Positions 44,583 through 52,059 of a stretch of DNA of 64,000 bases are shown piece after piece. The notes below the pieces were generated by a model. It was not told the DNA's origin. It saw only the letters and a program-made list of their open reading frames with translations, and made no database searches. A program made the translations under genes and the position numbers. Source of the DNA: Beijerinckia indica subsp. indica ATCC 9039 (GTDB lineage Bacteria > Pseudomonadota > Alphaproteobacteria > Rhizobiales > Beijerinckiaceae). Where the stretch lies: NCBI RefSeq assembly GCF_000019845.1, contig NC_010581.1, positions 1-64,000 of the forward strand, in the 5' to 3' direction. Numbering within the stretch: position 1 is the first letter of the stretch; each line of letters opens with the position of its first letter.

Positions 44583-45247
44583 ATGACCCGTCGCATTCTT
44601 CTTGCCGGCAGCACCGGATTGGTGGGTGGCCTCGTCGGCACCCGACTGGCTGGCACACCCGAGGTTGATCTTATCCGCCTCGTTCGAAACGGGGCGTCGG
44701 GGTACGGCCATGCCATCAATTTCGAGCGGCTTTGCCAGGAACCTGCAGGCCATTGGAGTCGATCGCACCCGACGGCGTCGATATCGCTATCTCCTGCCTG
44801 GGGACGACCTATCGCCACGGCCGGCTCGCAGGCGGCGATGTTCCGCGTTGATCATGACTATGTCCTCGCCGTCGCTCAAGGTGCGAGAGCGCTAGGCGCG
44901 CGCCAGTTCATCCTCGTGACCGCGGCAGGGGCCGGTGGACCGGGATTCTACCTTCAGACCAAGGGCAAGATCGAACAGGCAGTCACGGCTCTCGGCTTCA
45001 AGCGCGTCGATATTATCCGCCCGGGCTTCCTGCTCGGCACGCGCGGCGAGCGGCGGTGTGGGAAGTAATCGGCCAAAGGATTTTCGCAGTGCTCACGCCA
45101 ATACTGGTTGGCCCATTGTCGCGTTACGGCGCTGTCCCCGCAGATACGGTGGCCGATGCGATCGTCACGCTCATCGGACAGGCAGCACCCGGCTGCAACG
45201 TTCATGAGAACAATAACCTGCGCCGCCTCGCGGCCCCCGCGCGCTAA
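44583..45247 (+). pseudogene. Frameshifted NAD(P)H-binding SDR, cassette B
   Basis: Corresponds to the intact gene 33829-34503. It starts MTRRILLAGSTGLVGGLVG. Compared with copy A, one base is lost between about 44735 and 44765, one is gained near 44808-44815 (restoring frame), and one G is lost near 45056. The last deletion gives an early stop, GERRCGK. The missing C-terminal part, WEVIGQRIFAVLTPILVG..., continues in another frame to 45247. Three indels make a sequencing error alone unlikely, although raw reads would settle it. Confidence 0.85.
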
Positions 45248-45446
45248 AAAATTGTTCGGTCCGCTGTCGATGGAACGGCCGCCATCTCTCAGATCAGCTC
45301 CTGCCATCAAACGAGGATGACGTCTGCTGACCACAGTCGGCCCTAAATACCCATAGTGGAAGTCTATTCAATCAAGGAGCATAATCGGCGGAAAAATCGG
45401 GCTTTTGGCGGCAATCGGTTCGCATCACCGGTCGCTATTAGCAAGG

Positions 45447-45536
45447 TGGCGGAGAGGGGGGGATTCGAACCCCCGATAGGCTTGCACCTATGCCGCATTT
45501 CGAGTGCGGTGCTTTCAACCACTCAGCCACCTCTCC
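45447..45536 (-). tRNA. tRNA-Ser (anticodon CGA)
   Basis: 90 bases on the minus strand including an encoded CCA. Acceptor stem GGAGAGG pairs with CCTCTCC, discriminator G. The anticodon loop reads CTCGAAA, giving CGA (codon UCG). A long variable arm, typical of serine tRNAs, and TTCGAAT in the T loop are present. The accessory island lies on its 3' side; no repeated 3'-end fragment was found. Confidence 0.96.
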
Positions 45537-45889
45537 ATAGGATGCCTTGGTCCTTGCGTGGCCGTGCAGCGCAATAGCATGATGTTTTGGCGTAAACAAG
45601 CGATCCCTTGAGGATCTCGCTTGTGGATCGGCGGGGCTTCGACTGTGCGGCCTTGTGAGAGGGTGATCCACGCGGCTTCGGTTGCCGGCTCCCCGAGGTC
45701 GATATCCCGGTTCGCTTGCTTTGTAAGGCGAGAGGTCGCCGGGCTTCATGCATTGCGCCTGGGAAGATTCTCCGCAAGGCAGTTTCAATATCCGAGGAGC
45801 CGGATGTCTCCGACTCCTGCTTCACGCATTAAGAATAGACTCTCTTCAACGACATGATCCGCTCGAGGGCTTTCGTCGAAGGAGATGCT
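45537..45889. other. Intergenic region without gene
   Basis: About 350 bases between the tRNA-Ser 5' end and the small gene at 45890. It should contain the tRNA promoter on the minus strand. No protein-like frame or repeat was recognised. Confidence 0.4.
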
Positions 45890-46147
45890 TCAGTGTTTGT
45901 CTTCCGCCGTCGCGGTCGCCCGGATCATCGGGATCATCTGGTCACCCCAATTGCCGCTGCCGTCGTGAAAGCGGGAGGTGCGCACCAGTTCCACCGAAAC
46001 GCCGGCGCTGACCGCGCGGATAATCGCTTCATTGACGCGGTGGACAGCATCGGCGACGCGGCGCAGCGCCTTTTCCTGATCCGTTTCCGACTGATCATGG
46101 TGCAGGGGAAGAAATTCACCCGTATTGGCAATTTGAGTCATGACCAT
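45890..46147 (-). CDS. Small hypothetical protein, paralogue of the gene at 46376
   Basis: 85-residue protein starting MVMTQIANTGEFLPLHHDQ. Its N-terminal half, GEFLPLHHDQSETDQEKALRRVADAV, is shared with the even smaller product encoded just upstream. Its C-terminal half (SAGVSVELVRTSRFHDGSG) is unique. GGAAAGG precedes the start at 46147. It lies downstream of aceA on the same strand. No known family is recognised. Confidence 0.65.
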   Translation of the reverse strand: MVMTQIANTGEFLPLHHDQSETDQEKALRRVADAVHRVNEAIIRAVSAGVSVELVRTSRFHDGSGNWGDQMIPMIRATATAEDKH

Positions 46148-46375
46148 GCCCTTTCCTGAGCCGTTCCGGAACATCCGTTGCGGCAGATTCCTCTTCGAGG
46201 AGATTCCTTTTTATTTAAAGGAATAAAAAGAATGTGGTGAAACGGCCGGGCCGTTTCACCATTGTGTTTATTGAGCGTTCCTTGTGGCCTCTTCGGCGAT
46301 AGATCGCCAGTGGGCCAAAAGTCATGCTCCAGAAATCACGCTCAAGGAGCAAAGGCCCAGAGCGCGAAGGCTCTC

Positions 46376-46528
46376 TTATTCGGCGGCCTTGAACTGCGCG
46401 GTTTCCGTCGATTCGGCGAGCGTCGAGGTCGAGCCGGTGACGGCGACGGTCACGGCGTCGGCGACGCGGCGAATCGCCTTTTGCTGTTCTGTCTCCGTCG
46501 TTTCCTGCACCGGCCGGAACTCACCCAT
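46376..46528 (-). CDS. Tiny hypothetical protein (50 residues) downstream of aceA
   Basis: Reads MGEFRPVQETTETEQQKAIR and continues RVADAVTVAVTGSTSTLAESTETAQFKAAE. GAGG lies eight bases before ATG 46528 (an alternative ATG is at 46534). The segment GEFxPxxxxxETxQxKAxRRVADAV matches the N-terminal half of the neighbour at 45890, showing a tandem duplication and supporting that both are real. It sits about 195 bases behind aceA on the same strand. Confidence 0.65.
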   Translation of the reverse strand: MGEFRPVQETTETEQQKAIRRVADAVTVAVTGSTSTLAESTETAQFKAAE

Positions 46529-46723
46529 GCTCATGGCCTCATCTTCCACATTCAAGAGAAACAGACGGCAAAACCGGCCTTTGACCGGCCCGCCGCCACC
46601 TTTAAGGCACAGAACAAAAGCCTAAAACAGTTCCAAATGTCAGAAAACCTGAAACAGTCTTTAGACAGAACGCTGACCCCGGCGAGGCAGAGCCAAGCCC
46701 AGCCCCGCCGTCCAAAAAAGTTC

Positions 46724-48316
46724 TCAGCCGAACTGGTTCATCGTGTTGTCGGCGCCGCCCGCCTTCAACGCGGCTTCGCCAGCGAAATATTCCTTGTGAT
46801 CGTCGCCAATGTCGGAACCCGCCATGTTCTGGTGCTTCGCGCAGGCGATTTTCTGGCGGATTTCTTGCCGCTGGACATTCAGCACGTAGCCGAGCATCCC
46901 CTGTTCGCCGAAATATTCCTTGGCAAGGTTATCGGTCGACAGCGCCGCCGTGTGATAGGTCGGCAGGGTGATGAGGTGGTGGAAAATGCCTGCCCGCTTC
47001 GAGGCGTCGGCCTGGAAGGTGCGGATTTTTTCGTCAGCCTCGGCGGCAAGATCGCTGCCGTCATATTTCACATCCATCAGGCCAGCGCGGTCATAGGCGG
47101 AAACATCCTTGCCGGCTTCCTTCCAGGCATCATAGACTTGCTGACGGAAGTTGATCGTCCAGTTGAACGAGGGCGAATTATTGTAGACGAGCTTGGCGTT
47201 CGGGATGACGGCGCGGATGCGGTCCATCATGCCGGCGATCTGCTCGACATGCGGCTTTTCGGTCTCGATCCACAGAAGGTCGGCGCCATTCTGCAGCGAG
47301 GTGATCGAATCGAGCACGCAGCGGTCCTCACCCGTGCCCTTGCGGAACTGGAAGAGGTTGCTCGGGAGCCGCTTCGGCCGGAACAGCTTGCCATCGCGGT
47401 TGATGATGACGTCGCCATTGGCGCCGCCGCCAGCCGGAACTTCCTCCACGTCGAGGAAGGAATTGTACTGGTCACCGAGATCGCCCGGCTTGTGGCTGAC
47501 CGCGATCTGCTTGGTGAGACCGGCGCCAAGAGAGTCGGTGCGGGTGACAACGATGCCATCATCAACGCCGAGTTCGAGGAAGGCATAGCGGCAGGCGCGC
47601 ACCTTGGCCAAGAAATCCTCGTGCGGCACGGTGACCTTGCCGTCTTGGTGGCCGCATTGCTTTTCATCCGAGACCTGGTTTTCGATTTGCAGGGCGCCGG
47701 CGCCCGCCTCGATCATCTTCTTGGCGAGAAGATAGGTCGCTTCGGCGTTGCCGAAGCCCGCGTCAATATCGGCGATGATCGGAATGACATGGGTCTGGTG
47801 ATTTTCGGCCTGGGTCAGAAGCTCTTTCGCCTTGGCGCTGTCTCCCGCCTTGCGGGCGGCGTCGATGGCGCGGAAAATATCGTTGAGCTCACGTGCATCG
47901 GCCTGGCGGAGGAAGGTGTAAAGCTCCTCGATAAGCGCCGGGACGGAGGTCTTTTCATGCATCGACTGGTCGGGCAGCGGGCCGAACTCGGAACGCAGCG
48001 CGGCGACCATCCAGCCGGAGAGGTAAAGGTAGCGGCGTTCGGTCGTGCCGAAATGCTTTTTGATCGAAATCACCTTCTGCTGGCCGATGAAACCGTGCCA
48101 GCAGCCGAGCGACTGAGTATATTTGGTGGTGTCTGCGTCATAGGCCGCCATGTCCCGGCGCATGATGGCTGCCGTATATTTGGCAATATCGAGACCGGTT
48201 TTGAAGCGGTTCTGCAAGCGCATCCGGACGACGGCCTCGGCATTGATGCCGTCCCATGTGCCGTTCTTGCTCTTGATGAGCTGGCTCACCTCGGTAATTT
48301 GGTCTTGATAAGACAT
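46724..48316 (-). CDS. aceA: Isocitrate lyase
   Basis: Cleaves isocitrate to glyoxylate and succinate, the first glyoxylate-shunt step in growth on acetate and fatty acids. The 530-residue product belongs to the longer subfamily. Its active-site loop is EKQCGHQDGKVTVP instead of KKCGH, as in the Pseudomonas-type enzyme of similar length. Other features are WQTE-like LLWIETEKPHVEQI and LVYNNSPSFNWT. ATG 48316 has GAGG nine bases upstream. Divergent from an ScfR-type regulator gene, which likely controls it. Malate synthase is not in the window. Confidence 0.96.
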   Translation of the reverse strand: MSYQDQITEVSQLIKSKNGTWDGINAEAVVRMRLQNRFKTGLDIAKYTAAIMRRDMAAYDADTTKYTQSLGCWHGFIGQQKVISIKKHFGTTERRYLYLSGWMVAALRSEFGPLPDQSMHEKTSVPALIEELYTFLRQADARELNDIFRAIDAARKAGDSAKAKELLTQAENHQTHVIPIIADIDAGFGNAEATYLLAKKMIEAGAGALQIENQVSDEKQCGHQDGKVTVPHEDFLAKVRACRYAFLELGVDDGIVVTRTDSLGAGLTKQIAVSHKPGDLGDQYNSFLDVEEVPAGGGANGDVIINRDGKLFRPKRLPSNLFQFRKGTGEDRCVLDSITSLQNGADLLWIETEKPHVEQIAGMMDRIRAVIPNAKLVYNNSPSFNWTINFRQQVYDAWKEAGKDVSAYDRAGLMDVKYDGSDLAAEADEKIRTFQADASKRAGIFHHLITLPTYHTAALSTDNLAKEYFGEQGMLGYVLNVQRQEIRQKIACAKHQNMAGSDIGDDHKEYFAGEAALKAGGADNTMNQFG

Positions 48317-48356
48317 CAGCATAGTCCTCGATCAATCGGAGATTTTTTTGCGGCGC

Positions 48357-48378
48357 CCGGGCGTTCGGGAACGCCCGG
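48357..48378. promoter_or_regulatory. Perfect hairpin in the aceA leader
   Basis: CCGGGCGTTC-GG-GAACGCCCGG, a 10-bp perfect stem about 40 bases upstream of the aceA start. No T-run follows on the minus strand. It may stabilise the aceA mRNA or serve as a binding site. Confidence 0.5.
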
Positions 48379-48405
48379 TTATTGACAGACAGAATTCACA
48401 TGAAT

Positions 48406-48528
48406 TGACAAATTGTTTGGTTCAGGTCATTCGTGATGACCAATAGATGCCCTTGCTGGCCGCAATAGACAAGTGGCTTGTAAAGGAATGAGGTTGTGGT
48501 GTAATTTTCGTACATTGTTAATTTGTCA
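48406..48528. promoter_or_regulatory. Inverted TGACAAATT sites between aceA and scfR
   Basis: TGACAAATT (48406-48414) and its complement AATTTGTCA (48520-48528) flank the AT-rich divergent promoter region. A half-like ATTGACAGA occurs at 48381. They could be binding sites for the ScfR-type regulator or looped operators. Confidence 0.4.
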
Positions 48529-48562
48529 GTGTGTAAAGAAAGTTACTAACTAGCAGGTCCTT

Positions 48563-50029
48563 ATGAGCCAGACTCTTGCCCATTCAGCCGGTCAAGCCGA
48601 TGCGTCACGCAAGATTTTCGCGGGCCCTCGCCTGAAACGGCTGCGCCGTGAGCGCCAGATCACCCAGGCCCGCATGGCCGAGGAGCTCAATGTTTCGCCG
48701 AGCTACCTGAACCTTATGGAGCGCAATCAGCGCCCGATCACCGTCCAGGTCCTGATCCGTCTCACCGATGTCTATGGTGTTGACCCGCGCGATTTTCTCT
48801 CTGTCGAGGCTGAACAATCCTTGGGGGAGATGGATCAGATTCTTGCCGATCCACTCTTTCGCGAGGTTCCGATCCCGCGCGCCGAAATGCAGGACGCCGC
48901 CGAACATGCGCCCGCCATGCTGTCAGCCCTGGTGCGTCTGTATCGCGCCTATTCGGCGGCGCGCGAGGCCGGCGAGGCGGGGGCCTTTACGGGCCTCGAT
49001 CCCGACCGCGCCGAGCCCGTGCTGACGGATAATCCGATCGACCGCGTGCGGGCGATCCTGAACGAGGCGCGCAATCATTTTCCCGAAATCGAGGCAGCCG
49101 CCGAAACCTTTGCCGCCGATCTCGCCTTGACCGGTCATGAATTGTTTTACGGTCTGTCGGAATATTTGCGCGCCCATCACAATATTAGGGTCAGGCCGCT
49201 GCCGCTCGAAGTCATGGGCGATCGGTTGCGCTGGTATGATCATCATCGCCGTCAATTGATGATTTCCGAGGTGATGGATCAGCCGGGCCGCACCTTTCAG
49301 GCGGCCTATCAACTCGGCCTTGTCAAATTCGGCGGCCTGCTCGACGAGATCGCCGGACGGCTCGAAACCAGCGACGAGACGAGCCGGCGTCTGCTCCGTG
49401 TCACGCTCGCCAATTATTTCGCGGGCGCCTTGATGATGCCCTATGGCCGTTTTCATGACGCGGCTGAACTGCTTGGCTATGATATCGACGTTCTGGCGGC
49501 GCGTTTCGGCGCCAGCATCGAGCAGGTCGCTCACCGCCTGACCACTTTGTCGCGGCCGACCCTGCGCGGCATTCCCTTTTTCATGGTGCGCGTCGATATG
49601 GCTGGCAATGTCTCGAAGCGCTTTTCCTCGGGCCGTTTTCCCTTCGCCCATTCCGGTGGGACTTGCCCCTTGTGGAATGTGCACGCGGCCTTCAGCGATC
49701 CAGGCCGCATCCTGACGCAGATCATCGAACTGACCGACGGCTCGCAATGGTTTTCGATTGCCCGGACCGTGCGCCGCTCCGTGACGCCCTGGGGCGCGAT
49801 CGAGCCGCGTTTCGCCATCGGGCTCGGCTGTGAGATCAAATATGCGCGCCGTCTAATCTATGCCAAGGGTCATGATCTTGAAACGGTCGATGCGACTCCG
49901 GTTGGCGTCAATTGCCGCCTGTGCGACCGTCAAGCGTGTCCGCAACGGTCGGCACCGCCAGCCTTGCGGCATCTGCGTGTCGATGAGAATATGCGCAATG
50001 TCTCACCGATCACCTTCAACGAATTGTAA
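48563..50029 (+). CDS. Short-chain fatty acyl (ScfR/RamB-type) transcriptional regulator
   Basis: 488-residue XRE-family regulator. The N-terminal helix-turn-helix is RLKRLRRERQITQARMAEELNVSPSYLNLMERNQRPIT near residues 24-60. It continues with an IrrE/DUF2083-like sensing domain and a C-terminal Cys-rich segment, VNCRLCDRQACPQRSAPP, that may bind metal. Homologues (RamB, PrpC-region regulators) control the glyoxylate shunt, acetate and propionate metabolism. It is divergent from aceA, which supports this role. GCAGG lies before the ATG. Confidence 0.92.
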   Translation: MSQTLAHSAGQADASRKIFAGPRLKRLRRERQITQARMAEELNVSPSYLNLMERNQRPITVQVLIRLTDVYGVDPRDFLSVEAEQSLGEMDQILADPLFREVPIPRAEMQDAAEHAPAMLSALVRLYRAYSAAREAGEAGAFTGLDPDRAEPVLTDNPIDRVRAILNEARNHFPEIEAAAETFAADLALTGHELFYGLSEYLRAHHNIRVRPLPLEVMGDRLRWYDHHRRQLMISEVMDQPGRTFQAAYQLGLVKFGGLLDEIAGRLETSDETSRRLLRVTLANYFAGALMMPYGRFHDAAELLGYDIDVLAARFGASIEQVAHRLTTLSRPTLRGIPFFMVRVDMAGNVSKRFSSGRFPFAHSGGTCPLWNVHAAFSDPGRILTQIIELTDGSQWFSIARTVRRSVTPWGAIEPRFAIGLGCEIKYARRLIYAKGHDLETVDATPVGVNCRLCDRQACPQRSAPPALRHLRVDENMRNVSPITFNEL

Positions 50030-50241
50030 GGCCCGCTCGGACGTTTCGTGCCGTCCGGCGTTTTTCCAAAAAACCGGCTTTTCCTCGCGGGCTTTGAAGG
50101 ATAGGCGTTGAAGGCGACGGTGGAAGCGTGACAGTGTCGAGGAACAGCGCCTTCATGAAGATGATCGAACGACGTGTTGGCGAGGTGGCAAGGGGCGCAT
50201 GGCCATCCTTGCTTGGCGGGCGTGCGCCTGGGAGGCGTGCG

Positions 50242-50538
50242 ATGGTGCTCGCCGGCCTTTGCCTCCTCGGCCTTGGTGTCGCGGGCTGCGGCCGGCGCGG
50301 GCCGCCCGAGCCGCCGCCGGGGGCGCTGAGCGCGCCGAGCGAACAGGCAGTGCAGGAAGCCAATCCCTATTCCGGCTCCCGCTATGGCGGTGTCGAACAA
50401 TCCGATGGCGGCTCGGCCACGATCGGTGGCGTCGGCGGTCCCGCCATTGGCCAGGCTTTGGATCAGCCGAATCAACCCGTCCAGAGCAAGTCGCAAGGGA
50501 AGCCGAAAAAATCTTTCTTCCTCGATCCCTTGCTTTGA
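50242..50538 (+). CDS. lptM: LPS-assembly-type lipoprotein LptM
   Basis: 98-residue lipoprotein. I choose ATG 50242 because GGAGG lies six bases upstream and the product begins with a compact signal MVLAGLCLLGLGVAGCGRRG with lipobox GVAGC. Earlier frames add an unlikely basic leader. A Pro-rich segment (PPEPPPGALSAP) follows, as in LptM/YifL, which stabilises LptD maturation. In many proteobacteria lptM is directly before lysA, as here. The C-terminus KSFFLDPLL is typical of the alphaproteobacterial version. Confidence 0.85.
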   Translation: MVLAGLCLLGLGVAGCGRRGPPEPPPGALSAPSEQAVQEANPYSGSRYGGVEQSDGGSATIGGVGGPAIGQALDQPNQPVQSKSQGKPKKSFFLDPLL

Positions 50539-50604
50539 TCGATTGGACGCTCGACCTGCATTGGGTCCGATAGGTCCATTGAAGATCATCGGATCGATTC
50601 CCTA

Positions 50605-50703
50605 GTATCCACCCTCATTGAAGCGCGCCTCGTCGCGGTTCAATGAGGGCAAGTGGATACGGTTTAAAAAGTGACGTATCGAGAATCCGTGATTCTCGAT
50701 ACG
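50605..50703. repeat. Two stem-loops between lptM and lysA
   Basis: The first is a large inverted repeat, GTATCCACCCTCATTGAA (50605-50622) against TTCAATGAGG...GTGGATAC (50639-50660), with a small bulge. The second is a perfect 13-bp hairpin CGTATCGAGAATC-CGT-GATTCTCGATACG (50675-50703) ending 50 bases before lysA. No terminator-type T-run. Confidence 0.65.
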
Positions 50704-50753
50704 AGGGTCTCTATCCCCTTTGGGGCCCGATGCGTTAATTCCGGAATTCTAGA

Positions 50754-52025
50754 ATGCATCATTTCGCACTGCGGAACGGCGTCATGCACGCCGAGGACGT
50801 CGATCTCGAACGCCTCGCCGAAACGATTGGCACGCCTTTTTATTGCTATTCCACGGCGACGATCACGCGCCATTACGAGGTGTTCAAGGCGGCCTTCGCG
50901 GGCCAGGATAGCCTCGTCTGCTATGCGATGAAGGCCAATTCCAACCAGGCGGTGCTGCAGACCCTGGCCCGTCTGGGGGCCGGCATGGATGTCGTCTCGG
51001 AAGGGGAATTGCGCCGTGCCCGCGCGGCAGGCGTGCCGGCCGATCGCGTCACGTTTTCCGGCGTCGGCAAGACGGAGCGGGAGATCGCTCTCGCGCTCGA
51101 TGAAGGCATTTTCTGCTTCAATGTCGAATCGGAGCCGGAACTTGCGGCCATTTCGGCGCTTGCCGTCGCAAGAAACAAAACGGCGCATATCGCCTTGCGG
51201 GTCAATCCGGATGTCGATGCCAAAACCCATGCGAAAATAGCGACCGGCAAATCGGAGAATAAATTCGGCATTCCGATTTCGCGGGCGCGCGAAGTCTATC
51301 GCATGGCGAAAAACCTGCCCGGCATCGCGATCACCGGCGTCGATCTGCATATCGGCTCGCAGATCACCGATCTCACGCCTTTCGATCATGCTTTTGCGCG
51401 GGCGGCCGAATTCGTGGCCCTGTTGCGTGCCGATGGCCATGCCATCGATCATGTCGATCTTGGCGGTGGCCTTGGCATTCCCTACCATTCAGGTGATGAT
51501 CCGGAAACCTATCACCCTGATCTCTATGCCGGGATCATCAAAAAGCGGCTTGGTGGCCTGGGGCTGAAACTCGTCCTGGAGCCCGGCCGGCTCATCGTCG
51601 GCAATGCCGGGGTTCTCGTCACCCGTGTCCTTTATGTCAAACAGGGCGAGAACAAGACATTCGTCATCGTCGATGCGGCGATGAATGATCTGGTGCGGCC
51701 GACGCTTTATGAAGCGCATCACGAGATCGCACCGTTGCGGCCGCCGCTGCAGGACGCGCCGGGTGTGGTCGCCGATATTGTCGGACCCGTCTGCGAGACG
51801 GGCGATTATCTAGCCCTCGCGCGCCGCATGCCGGAGCCACGCCCGGGCGATTATCTCGCCATTCTTTCCGCCGGTGCCTATGGTGCGGTGCAGGCTTGTA
51901 CCTATAATACGCGGCTCCTGGTCCCGGAAGTGCTCGTCAAGGGAGCGGCCTATGCGGTTGTGCGGCCGCGCGGAACTTACGAGGAATTGATCGGGCTCGA
52001 CAAAATTCCGGCGTGGTTGGAGTAA
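50754..52025 (+). CDS. lysA: Diaminopimelate decarboxylase
   Basis: Final step of lysine synthesis, decarboxylating meso-diaminopimelate with pyridoxal phosphate. The 423-residue product has the PLP lysine in CYAMKANSNQAVL near residue 60. Phosphate-binding VDLGGGLGIPYHSGD, LKLVLEPGRLIVGNAG and the active-site Cys in GPVCETGDYLA near 347 are also present. Start MHHFALRNGVMHAEDV is normal for the alphaproteobacterial enzyme. The TIGR02302 gene follows 34 bases later, a usual order in Hyphomicrobiales. Confidence 0.97.
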   Translation: MHHFALRNGVMHAEDVDLERLAETIGTPFYCYSTATITRHYEVFKAAFAGQDSLVCYAMKANSNQAVLQTLARLGAGMDVVSEGELRRARAAGVPADRVTFSGVGKTEREIALALDEGIFCFNVESEPELAAISALAVARNKTAHIALRVNPDVDAKTHAKIATGKSENKFGIPISRAREVYRMAKNLPGIAITGVDLHIGSQITDLTPFDHAFARAAEFVALLRADGHAIDHVDLGGGLGIPYHSGDDPETYHPDLYAGIIKKRLGGLGLKLVLEPGRLIVGNAGVLVTRVLYVKQGENKTFVIVDAAMNDLVRPTLYEAHHEIAPLRPPLQDAPGVVADIVGPVCETGDYLALARRMPEPRPGDYLAILSAGAYGAVQACTYNTRLLVPEVLVKGAAYAVVRPRGTYEELIGLDKIPAWLE

Positions 52026-52059
52026 ATTCTTCCTTTTCGTCCTTCTTTCGGGGACCGGC

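Noticed and set aside
45447..45475. Search for an attachment-site copy of the tRNA-Ser 3' end within the window
   Set aside because: No second copy of GGAGAGGGGGGATTCGAA or a close variant was seen, so no att site is claimed.
46262..48385. Plus-strand frame of 707 residues
   Set aside because: Antisense shadow of isocitrate lyase and the 50-residue gene; the minus strand carries unmistakable isocitrate lyase motifs.
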